Assembly: GCA_037102815.1 (NCBI GenBank)
Contig: BTPP01000001.1
Span: 2,629,001 to 2,693,000 of the forward strand
Source of the DNA: Neurospora intermedia
Lineage: Eukaryota > Ascomycota > Sordariomycetes > Sordariales > Sordariaceae
Reading direction: 5' to 3'
Length of the DNA stretch: 64,000 bases
The notes beneath the pieces are model-generated. The model ran no database searches and was not told the DNA's origin. It saw nothing but the letters and a program-made list of their open reading frames with translations. This document shows positions 1 through 13,039 of the stretch, one piece after another (the first letter of the stretch is position 1; every line of letters starts with the position of its first letter). A program made the translations under genes and the position numbers.

Positions 1-3000
1 ATTTAGAATCTAAATATTAGTAGGAAGGTAGTGAAAATCATCGTTACGCTACTGCCGGGTTAGAACGTATCGAATTAATATACTATAGAATTATACTTCT
101 AATTAATAAAAGCAATATATAAGAAATATATATTAAGATATATAAGGGAAAGTATATACTTATAGCCAGCGAGCGTCTCTACGTCGGTAACGCGGGCTCT
201 AGTAACTTTAGCTATAACCGCGGGATATATATTATAAAAGTACTAGCGTATTTTTAAAAATATTAATAGAAAAAATAATTAAACGTATATTATTACCGGC
301 TAATATAAAGTATACTATAAGTTGGAAGGTTATATTAATTATAGTAGTAAATCTATATTACCGGTTAGAACTAACGATAATAGGATAAATAGTACTATTA
401 ATTTTAAAAATAATATAGTACGTTGGATTTAGGGCATTAAGGGTATCCTCCTCCTTTAAATCGCCCTTATAGCCTAATATATATTAATATATATTTAATA
501 TAAATAAAAGTATAAAAGAATAAATTTTACCTTCTACTCTTGCGGGTAGAATATAGCTTAAATTGGAGTTCTCTACCGGACTATAGAAATATCCGTACGT
601 AGAGTATAAATTACTAGCGTAAAATACGTCCGTATATATTATTATACTATTCTATTAATATATATTCTATTTATAAAGGTAAAATACAATTACTTATAAA
701 CGTCCTTTAGCGATAAGCCCTATAGCTAATTCGTTGTTTTATTTATAGTTAATTACGTTTGTAAGGTAATTCGCGTATTTCGTTCTATGCGCAAATCGAA
801 ATTAGGTTATAAGTAAGGTAAAAGAACGCGGGCGTATAAAGTATTTATAGGAGGAAGGATATTAATATATATAATATAATAATTTTAATACCGATTATTA
901 ATTATTTACCCTTTATTTTATAATATAAAGTTGCAATATTTAGGTATAATAGAAATCTATACGTATAAAATAGGAAAAGTTAATAAGGAAAAAATTAATA
1001 TAGAAGTAAAAGAAAATAGGTAGAAAAAGGAGGGGCAATTTGCAAATAGAATCTACCTAGCAAATAAATTAACGATTTACCTTACCTTTATTCTAAATAG
1101 GAGTAGTAAATTTATAGTTATATTATATCCTAACCTTATATCTTTTATAGTATAGAAATTTATAGAATTAAATAGAATAATTATTTATTTTTATTTTTGA
1201 ATTAAAAATAGTAATACTTTTATTATCTACTTTACTCTTATATTATAAATAGGATTTATAATATTTATACTACGAACAATCCCTAATCCTATATTTTCTA
1301 ATAAAACAACGTTGAACTTAAATAAAAATTACAAGTTTATATATAACTATATTATTTTATAAATCTTCGTATATATAGTATATATATAGATATACTATTT
1401 ATTTACAATTAGGTTTTCTACTGAGAATTCGGATATATAACTATTATATATTTATTTACCTTTATTATTATACGAAGATATACTTTACAAATAATAATAA
1501 TAGAGAATAATAAAGTAAGCAATTAGTTATTAGATAGAATAATAATATATAACGATTAACGATAGTTTTATTAAAGGAAACTAAAGATAAAAACTATTAT
1601 AAATAGTAACTATAATAATATAATTATATATATATAGGTATATATACAATTTAAAAATATAAATTATATTTTTTATATTTATTAAAAGTAATAGTAGGCT
1701 TATTATATTAAAGTCTACTATTAATATATTTACTATACTTAAATCTATTCCAAACTTCATTCCAGAATTATTTTCTATATAAACCAATTTAGTAATATAT
1801 ATAACTATATATTGCAAAAGCCTTTATTTACATTCTATAGTATATATTCGGATATATAATTAATATATATAAATTTACTCCTTATTAGAGTCCGACTTAA
1901 TAATATCCCTAAGCTTATTAGTAATAATAGTAACCTTAACTACTATATTATTCAACTATATAATATACTCCTTTAGTTTTTTAACCTCCGCTTCGAAGTG
2001 GCGGAAAATAAGGGCGGAAGCGGGCGCTATACTAATTTCGAAAAAGGTAGTAATATTAACCTTATATATAATTTATATATAATTAGAATTTTATTTACTA
2101 TTGCTATTAATAGAAATAAGAGAATTTATACTAAAGGAATTATATAGCTTTCCTCTACTAGAATAAGTAAGCCTTTAACGACCGTTCTTATAATATACTA
2201 TTTTCTATAACGTTTAATATAATTAATATATAGTAATAAATCCTAAGCGTCGCATACTTTAATTAGGTATAATAGTACCCGAATATATTAATAATAATTC
2301 GTAACTTTATATAATTAGTATATAATACCGGGGGCGATATAGGTACAATTTAAATTGAATTTAATATAACGCTAGTAGTCGCTATCCGCGGTAGGAGGCG
2401 TAAAGGTATTAGCCTCGTTCTTATATTAAATATATAATTAGTAAATTAAAAATAGTTATTATAATATTACTAATAGGAAATTTATAACTATAGTAAATAA
2501 ATTATTCTTAGCCTTAATTAAAGCCGCTTTATTAATTTGGAATTCGCGCTTACGCACAGTTTTATAGCGGTAATGTTCCTCCTTATACTCGCAACGTTAA
2601 AATATTATTTACGAGGGCGGACGGCCCCGGCTACGAAGGGTCGTGGGCTTGTAACGCCTCGCCGGGGTAGGCGTTATAATACTACGCACCGCCTTTTCGA
2701 TAGTAAGTATAATTGTATTATTCCTTCTAATAATATTATTAATAAAATAAAGTATTATATATATATTATATATAAGGTAAGGATGCTTCTAATTTATTTT
2801 AAAGTATAAATAATACTAAAATAGTTTACTTACAATTATTAATAAAGGTTAATAATAAATATTATAAGTGTAAATAGGTAATTAATAGCGAAGTAATATA
2901 GTAATATAGTATAGTAATAACGAGGGGGGAAGAAAAAGAATAAGAAGAAAGAGAAATATTAAAATTAATATAATAATAGTAGTAAAACGAAGGAGGCGCG

Positions 3001-4564
3001 TATATAGGGTATTAGTATAGTAGATAAACCTAAGAGCTCGGACGTATACGCTAATCTTTAAACGGCTTAGCGCGGTCTATCAAATAAACGCCTAATTTAC
3101 AATATATATATATAAATAGAAGTAGGAATATATATATAAATAGGGGTAGGAGTATATATATTGATATATATAAATTGGTTTAAGAAGATATATATCTATA
3201 AATATACGTACGTTAGGGCGGTTTAGTAAAATATATATATATATAGATATATATTGGTTTAAGGAGATATATAAGGATAAATATATAAATATTAATTTAA
3301 GAAGGATATATATTAAATATCCGGTCACTCCTAATTTCTCTGGTATTCTTACGTACTTTTTAATCTCTTAGGTCCTTATTCAACTAAATTCGTAAATTAA
3401 TTTAAATGCTTCCTAACGCCGGTTGAATTTAATAATTAAATAAATTAATTATTTAAATTAAATAATAAAGTATCTTAATATAAAGAAGCTAATATCTTTT
3501 ATAGATAGGGATTTATAATACTATTATCTTTTTATAAGAGTTAACGTTAGTATATATATTAGATATATAGAATATAGAGTAATAGGACTTACTTACTTAC
3601 TAATTTCGTTTAATTATACGTCTAAGTATATTATATATCCTCTAACTTATTATTTATTTCGTTCTAATATATAACGACTCCTTGAACTTTTATTATATAT
3701 AATATAAAAATTATATAATTTACCTTAAGGATTTATTTTAAATTCGTAGATCGATTTAAATTATTAATATAATTTACAATACTTTGTATTAATATTAATT
3801 ATTACTTACTGTTTAATCTATTAGCGCTTAAATTCTTATTAGTAAATTAATTATAAGAGAGCCTCTTTTATATTAATTAAATTAGGGTATTTTGTAGAAA
3901 TTTATAAAGATTAGTATAAGATAATAATATAAATTGAATAAATAATTTATATATATTTACATTAGGAGGAGTTGGTCTTATTTGTATATTTAAAGATAAA
4001 GGTTAATTTAACGAAGGTAGACGGAGGGGGGTTATAGGTAAATTATACTATTAACCTACTTTCTCTCTTTTTAATAAAATTTCCTAATAAGAAAAATAAT
4101 TAGTATATTCAATTTATATATATATTTATTATATATCTCAATAATTCGATAATTGAACGTACATCTTTTTCTTAAATTAATTCTAAATATTATTATTCTT
4201 TATCTATATGTATATTTTTCGTATAATCCTTTTTAGTAGCCGTCCGTCGGTATATACGCTTTAGTCTTATTATAATAAGTACTCTTCTACTCCTTAAATT
4301 CAAAGACCTTCTACTACTTTCTTTCTTTTTTACTTTATCTTTATATTCTATACTAATAGTATTTCTATCTATTTAATTAATTAATTGAAGCGGCTATAGT
4401 AAAGTATTAATTATATTATAATATAATACTATAGAGGACTTACTACTTATAGTTAATTTAAAAATTATATTATAAACGTATAAAATATATTATTATCCTT
4501 ATCTTCTTCGATCCTACTATTATTATCCTTATTATTTAGAAGAGTCTTTTAATTCGGCTTTCGA

Positions 4565-5140
4565 TCCAGCTCCTATATACTTATTATTAATAAGTATTAT
4601 ATATAATTTATATATCGGGTTAAAAGGAACGTACTAAGTCTCCTTTATCTACTTCTCTATTACTCTCCTAGTCCAGCTTAAAACCTAACTCCTATATATT
4701 ATTAGTAAGTATTATATATAACTTATATATCGGGTTAAAAGGAACGTACTAAATCTCCTTTATTTACTTCTCTATTACTCTCCTAATCCAATTTAGGACT
4801 TAATTCCTATATATTATTAATAGGTATTATATATATATTATATATCGGGTTGGAAGGAACGTACTAAGTCTCCTTTATTTACCTCTTTATTACTCTTTTA
4901 GTCCGGCTTAAGACCTAATTCCTATATATTATTAATAAGTATTATATACGACTTATATATCGGATTAAAAGGAACGTACTAAGTCTCCTTTATTTACCTC
5001 TCTATTACTCTCCTAGTCCGGCTTAGGACTTAATTCCTATATATTATTAATAAATATTATATACGTATTATATATCGGATTAGAAGGAACGTACTAAGTC
5101 TCCTTTATCTACCTCTGTATTTCTCTCTTATTTAGAGTCT
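4565..5140. repeat. 115-bp tandem array, five copies
   Basis: The landmark GGAACGTACTAA (last base variable) recurs at 4626, 4741, 4856, 4971 and 5086, an exact spacing of 115 bp. The flanking sequence (a TATATTATTAATAAG-like part, then TATATATCGG, then CTCCTTTATNTAC) repeats with it. Copies differ mainly by transitions, so the array has itself been mutated by RIP. The first copy carries a few extra bases and the last degrades after about 5,125. It is a minisatellite-like array; no coding role is apparent. Confidence 0.9.
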
Positions 5141-6649
5141 TTATTAGAGTCCTAAAAACCGTTAATATTCTTCTATATTTAGGTACATATATACTAAACG
5201 TTAATATAGATTAATATAACGAAAATATATTAATACAATTATCTTATTAAAACACCTCTTACTTTCTATTTCCTTATTATTTATTTCTTTATTTTCGGAA
5301 CGCCCGAATTTATTACTATATTTTCTAGCAAATTTAAAATCGAATGAATTGCACAAGATTAGCATTAAAGTATATTGGATTAGTATAATATAACCTACGT
5401 ATAGTTATTATAAGTTTATATATAGGCCGCAATAATTAGTAGTATAACCCTTAGAGAATATTAACTTTAGTTTTATATATACGATATATATATATAATTA
5501 TAAAATACCTAATATTATAGTAATACCTTGCATTACGCTACTTCTAACTAATTATAAAGTATTTAAGTACTTTAAATTTATATTCCCATTTATAGTTTAT
5601 AATTATAGCTCTACTAAATAATAAAATGCTTAATTTTAAAATTATTATTATATTTTTATATAAGGTTACTAAGTAATTAGCGTTAAAGAGAATTTTTATA
5701 AGAAAAGTATAAAGCGGAAATTAACTAATAGATTTGTAGGCTTCTTGTATATAGTAGTATAATTAAAATAATATTATAATTAATAGTAGTTCGTCGTCGT
5801 TATAGTACAATATAGGTATAAAATATATATATTAAATAATATTTTACAATATATACTATATACAATGCTACGAACAATTTCAATTTCGCACCTATATATT
5901 ATATATTAATATATACCTCAATAATAAATTTAATATATATAAGAAGTATATTACCTATAGTCCCATCGAAATCCGTACAAATTTATTTTCAAGTTTTTAC
6001 ATATTTGGAGCTAAGATCGGTCCTAAAGCCAATAGGTATATAAGTATAATAATTATAATAATTACCTTTAAATCGTTTATTAAATATATATATTCAATCC
6101 TATATAGAGGTACGTACTAAAGTACTAACTATATTCCGATGGATTAAAAATACGGTTAACGTATTTTTCTATTCGAATTAATTAATAGGGCGGTATATTT
6201 TAAAAGAATTATTGTAATATACTAAATACCCTCTTAAAAAGACTTCCCGGATTGTAGTATTATATAATATAAGTAATAATCGTTATACTATAATAGTATA
6301 ATAGAGTAGATAAACTTTAGAAGAATAAAATAGAAGTAGATATATAAATTTTATATATAACTTATAAATATATAGCGATAATAAAGGAGAATAGGGTAGA
6401 AAATTTAAGAATTAAAATAAAGAATAGCAACGGAGGGGGGGGTAGGAAAATAATATATAGGAGTTATATAGTAATATATAAAGAAAACTATACTAAATAT
6501 ATAGGATACCTAAGTATTTATTTCTTATATTCGAATTAATTAATTGAATTTGTATATTAAATTCTTTAAATAATAGCCTTACTATATTGTACCTCTCACT
6601 TTCATTCTGGACCGTATATATAAGGATATAATATCTCAATATAAAACCG

Positions 6650-7760
6650 CCGCTAGATTCTTCTTACTAATACTATTTAATTATTAAACGGTTTACTAAC
6701 GTATTTAGACGTAACTTTATAATTGACCGGCTAATAGAATTCTTATATATTAGTTAGCTATAGACTATTTAAATATACGTATAATATAATAAATAAAGGG
6801 GGAACTTATATATACTCTATATATACTATATTTATACTATTAACTCCTATACCCTCAACTCCCTTCTTACAAAATATATCCGACTATACCTATCGAACCT
6901 TAGTCGATTATTTATATAGTTTATTAAATACCCTTTAATAAACTATATTTAAAAAGAGGTATTATTAGTTTAAATTTAACTCAACTTAAACGCAAAGTAA
7001 TAGGGGACCTATATATACTCTACATATATAATAATTATATTAATAATTCCCTTCTTACAATACGTATTCTACTAGGCCTATTCGACTTTAATCGATTATT
7101 TATATTATTAAATCTATAGGGCTAGCGCCCTAAATTAAGAATTGGCTTTACTAAATCTACTAAAATAGGATAAATTGTATCGATAAAAATACGAACCTCT
7201 TAATAGGTCGGATTTATATATTTATACGACCCACCCGTACGCCTAACTATAAAACCTTCTTTCAACTATACCCTTCTAATACAATCTTCTCTCTTACTCT
7301 CTTTATTAAATATAGCGTTTTACCTACATATAAATACTCGCTATATAATACTCTAGTAGACCCGTTATATATATAGTTTAATAAATGCCCTTTAATAAAT
7401 TACTATTAATAAAAGTTATCGTTAACTTAGGCTTAACTTAGTTTGGACGTAGCAATATAATTAACCGGCTAGCGGAATTATTATAAACTAATTAATTATT
7501 TAAATACATACGAAATATAATATATAATAAAGAAATAAGTATATACTCTACATATATTCTATTTATATTATTTACTCCCTTCCTTATTATTCTTTTAACT
7601 TTAATCGATTATTTATTTAATAAATTACTTCTAAAAAGAGTTACTATTAACTTAGGCCTAGCCCTAATTCAATTTATTTATAACTATATAATTAATCGGC
7701 TAGCGGAATTATTATAGAATAATTAGTTAATTATATATACGTAGGATACAATATAAGGGT
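6650..7760. repeat. Degenerate repeats of about 230 bp
   Basis: The motif CGGCTAGCGGAATT occurs at 7466 and 7697, with a mutated form (CGGCTAATAGAATT) at 6728. Each is preceded by a related stretch ending in TATAATTRAC or TATAATTAAT and followed by related AT-rich sequence with TATACTCTAYATATA. The spacing between the last two is 231 bp. The copies are strongly diverged, so the outer limits are approximate. Confidence 0.5.
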
Positions 7761-7860
7761 AATCCTAGTAGAATTATCCCTAGGAATATATCCGTTAAAT
7801 ATACGAGCATTATAATTTGTAGGATAATAAACTATACGGTAGATAGTACAATTCGTTTAA

Positions 7861-8640
7861 GATTATTAGTTCGTAGTACTTATTAAGGAAATTTCCTCAC
7901 AATTATAATTAATAAATCAGTTCTACTATATATATTCTTTTCTTCGGACTATATCCTCGCAATACTTAAGCACCGCCTAGGTTATTATAATAATTATACT
8001 TCTAAATATATATTAACCGCTTACTTCTTCCGTCTCGGTTTATAATACCGGCCTAATATATATTCTACTTATTAATCTATTTACTATATATACTAAAAAC
8101 TATCGGACTATAGCGCCCGCGTTATATTTATTTATAGGACTTATAGTACTAGGTAGTAAAACTATAGGAACAATTCTATACTACTTCTTAGGATATTTCT
8201 AATTCCGGCTTATTATTCTAATAATATTAGTACTATTCTAAAATAATATATATAAATTAGATATATAATTGTAGTAATAAGTAGCTAGCGTATTAATTAA
8301 CCTATAGAATATAAGTAAGTAGTTTGCCTAGTTATATTATAATAACGAGTCTAAATATAGCTATATCTATATTCGGAGATACTCTATTTACTTAAATATA
8401 GAAATTATAATAGATAGATTCTTCTTTACCTCTATTATTTCGTTTAAAAACGCTACCAAATACAAACCCTCGCTACTACTTCCGTATTTAAAATTATTAA
8501 ATCCAACCTATAGGGAATCGGGGGAATTAAAGATATAAAACTCCGGAATAGAAAGACCCGAATATATAGGAACGAGGGGTTATATACTTATATTTAAATA
8601 AATTATATCGATCGAGTAGTATAAACTACGTACGAAGAAT
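7861..8640 (+). pseudogene. RIP-decayed reading frame, unknown product
   Basis: One forward frame (codon starts at 7861, 8101 and 8341 are all in phase) runs about 260 codons with stops only of the TAA/TAG kind, which RIP makes from CAA, CAG or TGG. The best part, about 8341-8620, has 2 stops in 80 codons, well below what this composition gives by chance; other parts are less open. The conceptual product has a hydrophobic middle around the short motif GLIVLGSKTIGT and a polar C-terminal part with ISFKNATKYKPS. I do not recognise the family. It converges with the minus-strand frame at 9.0-9.4 kb. Limits are approximate and no start codon can be assigned because RIP removes ATG. Confidence 0.45.
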
Positions 8641-9039
8641 AATAGTAATATAAATATACCTTTTATTATTTATATTTAATTTTTAATATTCTTCTTTCGA
8701 ACTTTATATATATTTTATATATAAATATTTAATATTCCTACTTTATATCCACCTTAGCTATATATATATCGACCTATCCTATTTATATATATATATATTA
8801 TATAAGTATATATTAAGTATCCAACTTTAATATTTAAATTACTATAACCCGACTTCCGTTAGTCTACTTAAAAGTATAGCGACCGTCCGACGCTATTTAG
8901 AAGTAATATATATTAATTAATATATTTCTCTTTCCTTCGTACGCTCTAGTACTTTATTTATAATTTAAATTGGGTTCCGAACTTTATTACTAGCGAATTT
9001 TTACTTTTTTAAAACTATTCCTTAATTATTCGTTCTACC

Positions 9040-9420
9040 CCCCCCTCTTATTATAGAAATATCTAAAACTCTCTAAATAATACCCTCAATTTCGTTTTTA
9101 AAGGCTTTCTTTATTTCGACCCTAATATTTTTAAGAGCCTTCTTTATTTCGGCCCTAACGTTTTTAATAGCTTTCTTCGTTTCAGCTTTAATAATTTCAA
9201 TAGCTTTCTCCCTTTTATCCTTAAACCTTACTTTAATATTCTTTTATATCCGGATTTTAAAGAATCTAATAACGCGCCTAATATTATAAATAATATTAGT
9301 AAATTTAAAGTTAAATAAAAGGGTAGAGAACGTATTAACTTTAAAGTTTATAAATAAATCGGTACTACTCGTCCCCGGGGGGAATAAGGTATTAATATTG
9401 GGTATTATAAATTACATAAG
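9040..9420 (-). pseudogene. RIP-decayed frame with 11-residue coiled-coil repeats
   Basis: The minus strand reads for about 100 codons with two RIP-type stops. Its core is three near-copies of an 11-residue unit related to AIKNVRAEIKK, encoded by a 33-bp tandem repeat at about 9104-9203, with a partial fourth unit. Hydrophobic residues at fixed spacing and abundant K/E predict a long amphipathic helix or coiled coil of the hendecad type. Upstream in the frame is an FKIRI...KVRFKDKREK stretch. The parent family is not recognised. Confidence 0.5.
9104..9203 (-). repeat. 33-bp tandem repeat inside a decayed coding frame
   Basis: Units start at about 9104, 9137 and 9170, with a partial unit at 9203, giving an exact 33-bp period. 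The period is a multiple of three and each unit encodes one hendecad of the minus-strand frame. Confidence 0.8.
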
Positions 9421-9884
9421 CACCTCCTTAATTATAGTAGTTATAACTTCGGTTATATTTATTTTAACGTTAATTAGCGGGGTAGAAGCGCCGAAGGGTA
9501 TTATTATAAGAATAAATTATTATTATAATAGTATTTATAATTAATAACGTTTATATATACTTATTATATAATATAATAATAAAATTCTCTAGAGTATAAA
9601 ATTCAAAAAAAGTATAACTACAATAAATAATTTAAACTAAATAATAAAATAATAATATAAAGAAAGGATATAGGAATTCCTAACGTTTAATACTCCTCTT
9701 ATATTTTATTTCTCTTAATTATATTATTAAATAAATTATTAGAATAATAGATTAATATATTCTTTTCGAAGCTTATTTATATATAAATATTATATATACT
9801 TCGTCCGACCCTATTTAAAAGTTCTCAGCCCTAACCGGGGTTATTCCTTAAAATATCTATGTACTTTAATCAATTTCCAATTGG

Positions 9885-10195
9885 ATATATAGTAATATAT
9901 ATTCAATATATAAATAAATTTATACTATTTAAATATAGATTCGAAATTAATTAGCGTATCCTACAAACGGGTAAACTTATAGTATATACGTTTACTTTTT
10001 TTCTTCCTTTCTACCCAATAACGGCCAATTATATTAAAGATATATAATAATATATATTTAATATATAAATATATTTACACTATTTAAATACCAATTCGAA
10101 ATTAATTAGTGTATTCTACAAACGGGTAAACTTACTGTATATACGTTTGCCTTTTTCCTTCTTTTCTACCTAATAATAGCGTACTATATTAAAGG
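9885..10195. repeat. 155-bp direct duplication
   Basis: Two adjacent copies of about 155 bp. The shared landmark CTACAAACGGGTAAACTTA is found at 9961 and 10116, and the flanking ATTCGAAATTAATTAG and TATATACGTTT segments recur at the same distance. Differences are largely C/T and G/A transitions, so the duplication preceded RIP or triggered it. Confidence 0.85.
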
Positions 10196-12359
10196 GTACT
10201 TCTCTTACTATATAATAAAAACCTAATACCTTTTTTTTCTACTCTCAAATTTATTCTATATAATATTTCTTATTCTTAACCTTCTTCCCTTCTATATACC
10301 CTTATATTACTTATTCTATCCTACAAAATTGCTAATTCCCTAATTATAAATCCGAAGCGATTTTATAATTGTAGGACTTTATATATATTTAATTTATTCC
10401 CTATAAAAATTACTCTTTTATTATCTTATTCCTCCCCTTCCTCTTCTAAATATATAACTATTAGCTCCAATATTAATAATATACCTACTAATATTACCTT
10501 TATAAATAATTCGGACGATAATACTAATAACCTACTATTTTATATAAGAGAATAGTTAATAAATATAAATTTTTAATCGGTACGTAATATATATATCTAA
10601 TAAGTATTATATATATATATAATATATACTAATAGCACCCTAATTATAAATTATTAACGGCGAATTTATTATTAGTAGTAATAGTACCTACTATATTACA
10701 ATTACCGAAGTTAAGGACTATTAAATACTCCCGGCATATTTATAGACGTTTAAATAGGGTATTTTAAATTTCGTATATTATATCGGTCAATATATCCTAC
10801 AAAATTAGAATAAATCTCGTAATAGTACTATAAGTAAAATAGGCGCTAAAGTAGCAATAAAGAAGATCCGAAGTATAATTGCCTTTAGTCTCGGGAAATC
10901 TAACGGCAAAGCGTACTATTAAATTACGCAAACTATATTAAAATTTCTATTATAAATTATATTTATATTATTGAACTATCCTAGTCTAATATATATTATC
11001 TATATATTAATTTCAACTACAGCAATAATAGGTAGTATAATAAGGCTTAGAAAGTAAATAATAGTTATAATAGTATAAATATATATATAAACCCTAATCC
11101 GGTATTAACGACTTGGAACCGGTCTTTTAACCGCCTAAGGATAGCTAATATCGGACGGTTTCTCTTATATCTACAGCCCGTCTTATTACAGATTTATATA
11201 GATAATTTATAAGGATATTTATATACTACAATAAAGGTATACTACGCTATATTTATAGAAAAATAGAATAGCCGCCCTAATTTTAACTACAATAGCTATT
11301 TTAATTTAGAATAATAAGGGACTTACTATAAAGAATAGCTATAAATCTTTTCCTATTATAAGTACCTAGTAAGTATACTAATAATCTATATATATATATA
11401 CTATATATTAACCCTAGTAGTATCTTTAGTATATAGACTGCCCGAAACGGTCTATAAATATAGAGTAGCATTATATAACTAATATTAACCCTAATTTTTA
11501 AGGATTAGATATTTATTACTTACGGTCAATTTACGAAAGAGGTACAATACCTACACCGGCAATATATTAATAAATCGATTATATTAAATAGAATTAAAGG
11601 TTATATAGTAAATTTAAATTTATTTATATATATATTTATAAGTAAAATATATATTTATACTTTTATTATTAGGAGGCCCGTATAATACTTCGATATTATC
11701 CAATTATTAATACTTTATTTGTAAAATAAAATATAATATATATATCCTATAAAATATTAGTCGGCACCCTTTCTTCCTTATTATTAAGCGAAGGCAGTAT
11801 TTATACTACCTTCCTCCTCTATTTAGGACTATAGAAAATATAATAGATAATATCTAAAGTACTATCCGGGAATTTTAGAACGTAAATATACTAACCCTTA
11901 GTAAAACGCCCTATATTATATTCTTATATATTAATTATATACTAACTATAATCCCTTCTTAAAGCGTTTTATTATATATTTAAACTTCTAGAAGCTCGCT
12001 GCTAAATAGAAGTTAATTAATTAGTAGGTAGGATTATAATCTTAGTTCTAAATATAAAATAAAATTAAAATATTTATTTAATGCGAACGAATATTATAAT
12101 ATCCGTTTAATTATTATTTCGTTAGTAAATACCTAATTATATATATATCCTACTTATATTAATTAACCCCCCTCGTTCGAAAAAGTATTAATTAGATTTT
12201 AAATATAGAGCGGGAATATAGGATAGACCTCTATTCTAAGAAGAAGGAGGAATAATTCATCTGTAAAATCGTCCGGGTACCTATAATAATAGCTAATAAC
12301 CCAAATAATTTTATAATTGTTTACTACTTATAGGAATAGGCTAATCGCTTTTATAATTA

Positions 12360-12617
12360 TATAAGGGGTACAGCACAGTTAGCACAAATGCTAGCCTCAA
12401 TCAATCGATAAGGTTCTACGAAGAAGAAAAGAGGGTAAAAGAGCGCTCTCTAGGCGGGCATAGCCAGCTATCCTTTTCAAAGGACGTACGCGCGCACAAG
12501 CCACTAGAGTGCTGCAGCGGCAAGCGACCTAATTAGTCGCATCAACTGCCGGCCGGTTGAGATTCGGACTAGTAAAACTACTAATTACTCCAGCCACGGG
12601 CAATAAGCCCTATAACA
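12360..12617 (-). repeat. LTR, left copy (3' LTR of the element)
   Basis: 258 bp, aligned without any gap to the right LTR. The original termini are TG...CA; here the first dinucleotide on the plus strand has become TA. It is preceded by the target duplication AATTA at 12355-12359. It is a GC-richer island that still keeps many CpA sites, unlike the surrounding DNA. Confidence 0.95.
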
Positions 12618-12621
12618 TTAG

Positions 12622-12638
12622 CCCCCTCCTCCCCTTTA
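12622..12638 (-). other. Polypurine tract of the retrotransposon
   Basis: Read on the minus strand this is an uninterrupted purine run (AAAGGGGAGGAGGGGG) a few bases before the 3' LTR start at 12617. A polypurine tract primes plus-strand DNA synthesis. Its position independently confirms the minus-strand orientation. Confidence 0.85.
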
Positions 12639-13039
12639 ATTAGACGACTACTTATAAACTTGTACCCTATTATATATACTCCTAAAATTAAATAATAAGC
12701 CTCCTCCTTACTACTACCTACGTTGTATTCGAATAATCTATATCTTTCAAATCGCTCCCTCTCTCTCCCTCTTCCTCCTTTCTCCTTCTTCAATAAAACT
12801 ATAACCTTCTACTATAAATATCCCTATATTGCCGTCTCTCTATCGCCCTAACTCTTACCTTATTTCTCTCTCCTACTCTTTTATTACTTTTGCTCCTTTA
12901 CTATTTCCCTATATTTTACTCCGTCGTTTACTCTACTTTTACCCCGTTCTTATACTAATATATCGGTAATATTCGTTCAAAATATCTAATACTCCTAACT
13001 AACCTAGTTTCGACTAGTTTATTTAATTCTAATAATTCT

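Larger units (their letters stand above)
1..12359. other. RIP-degraded AT-rich block, left part
   Basis: The sequence is AT-rich, dominated by TpA, with CpA and TpG almost absent while CpG, CpC and CpT remain. This is the expected product of repeat-induced point mutation, which converts CpA to TpA on both strands of duplicated DNA. No intact gene is present: the short open frames have AT-driven compositions and no recognisable domain. What it does hold is listed separately: degenerate repeats near 6.7-7.75 kb, a 115-bp tandem array, a 155-bp duplication, and decayed coding frames at 7.86-8.64 kb (+) and 9.04-9.42 kb (-). A small GC-richer island at about 2,530-2,720 is unexplained. The 0-4.5 kb stretch otherwise shows only low-complexity AT sequence. 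Confidence 0.85.

Noticed and set aside
2537-2809. A 90-codon frame over a GC-richer island in the RIP block
   Set aside because: Only the first half is GC-rich and it turns into AT-coded Ile/Tyr/Asn. No family is recognised, though the island itself is unexplained.
11156-12359. A long forward decayed frame left of the retrotransposon
   Set aside because: Most of it has as many stops (about 9%) as a competing frame, so apart from the last 150 bp it is not distinguishable from AT-rich background.
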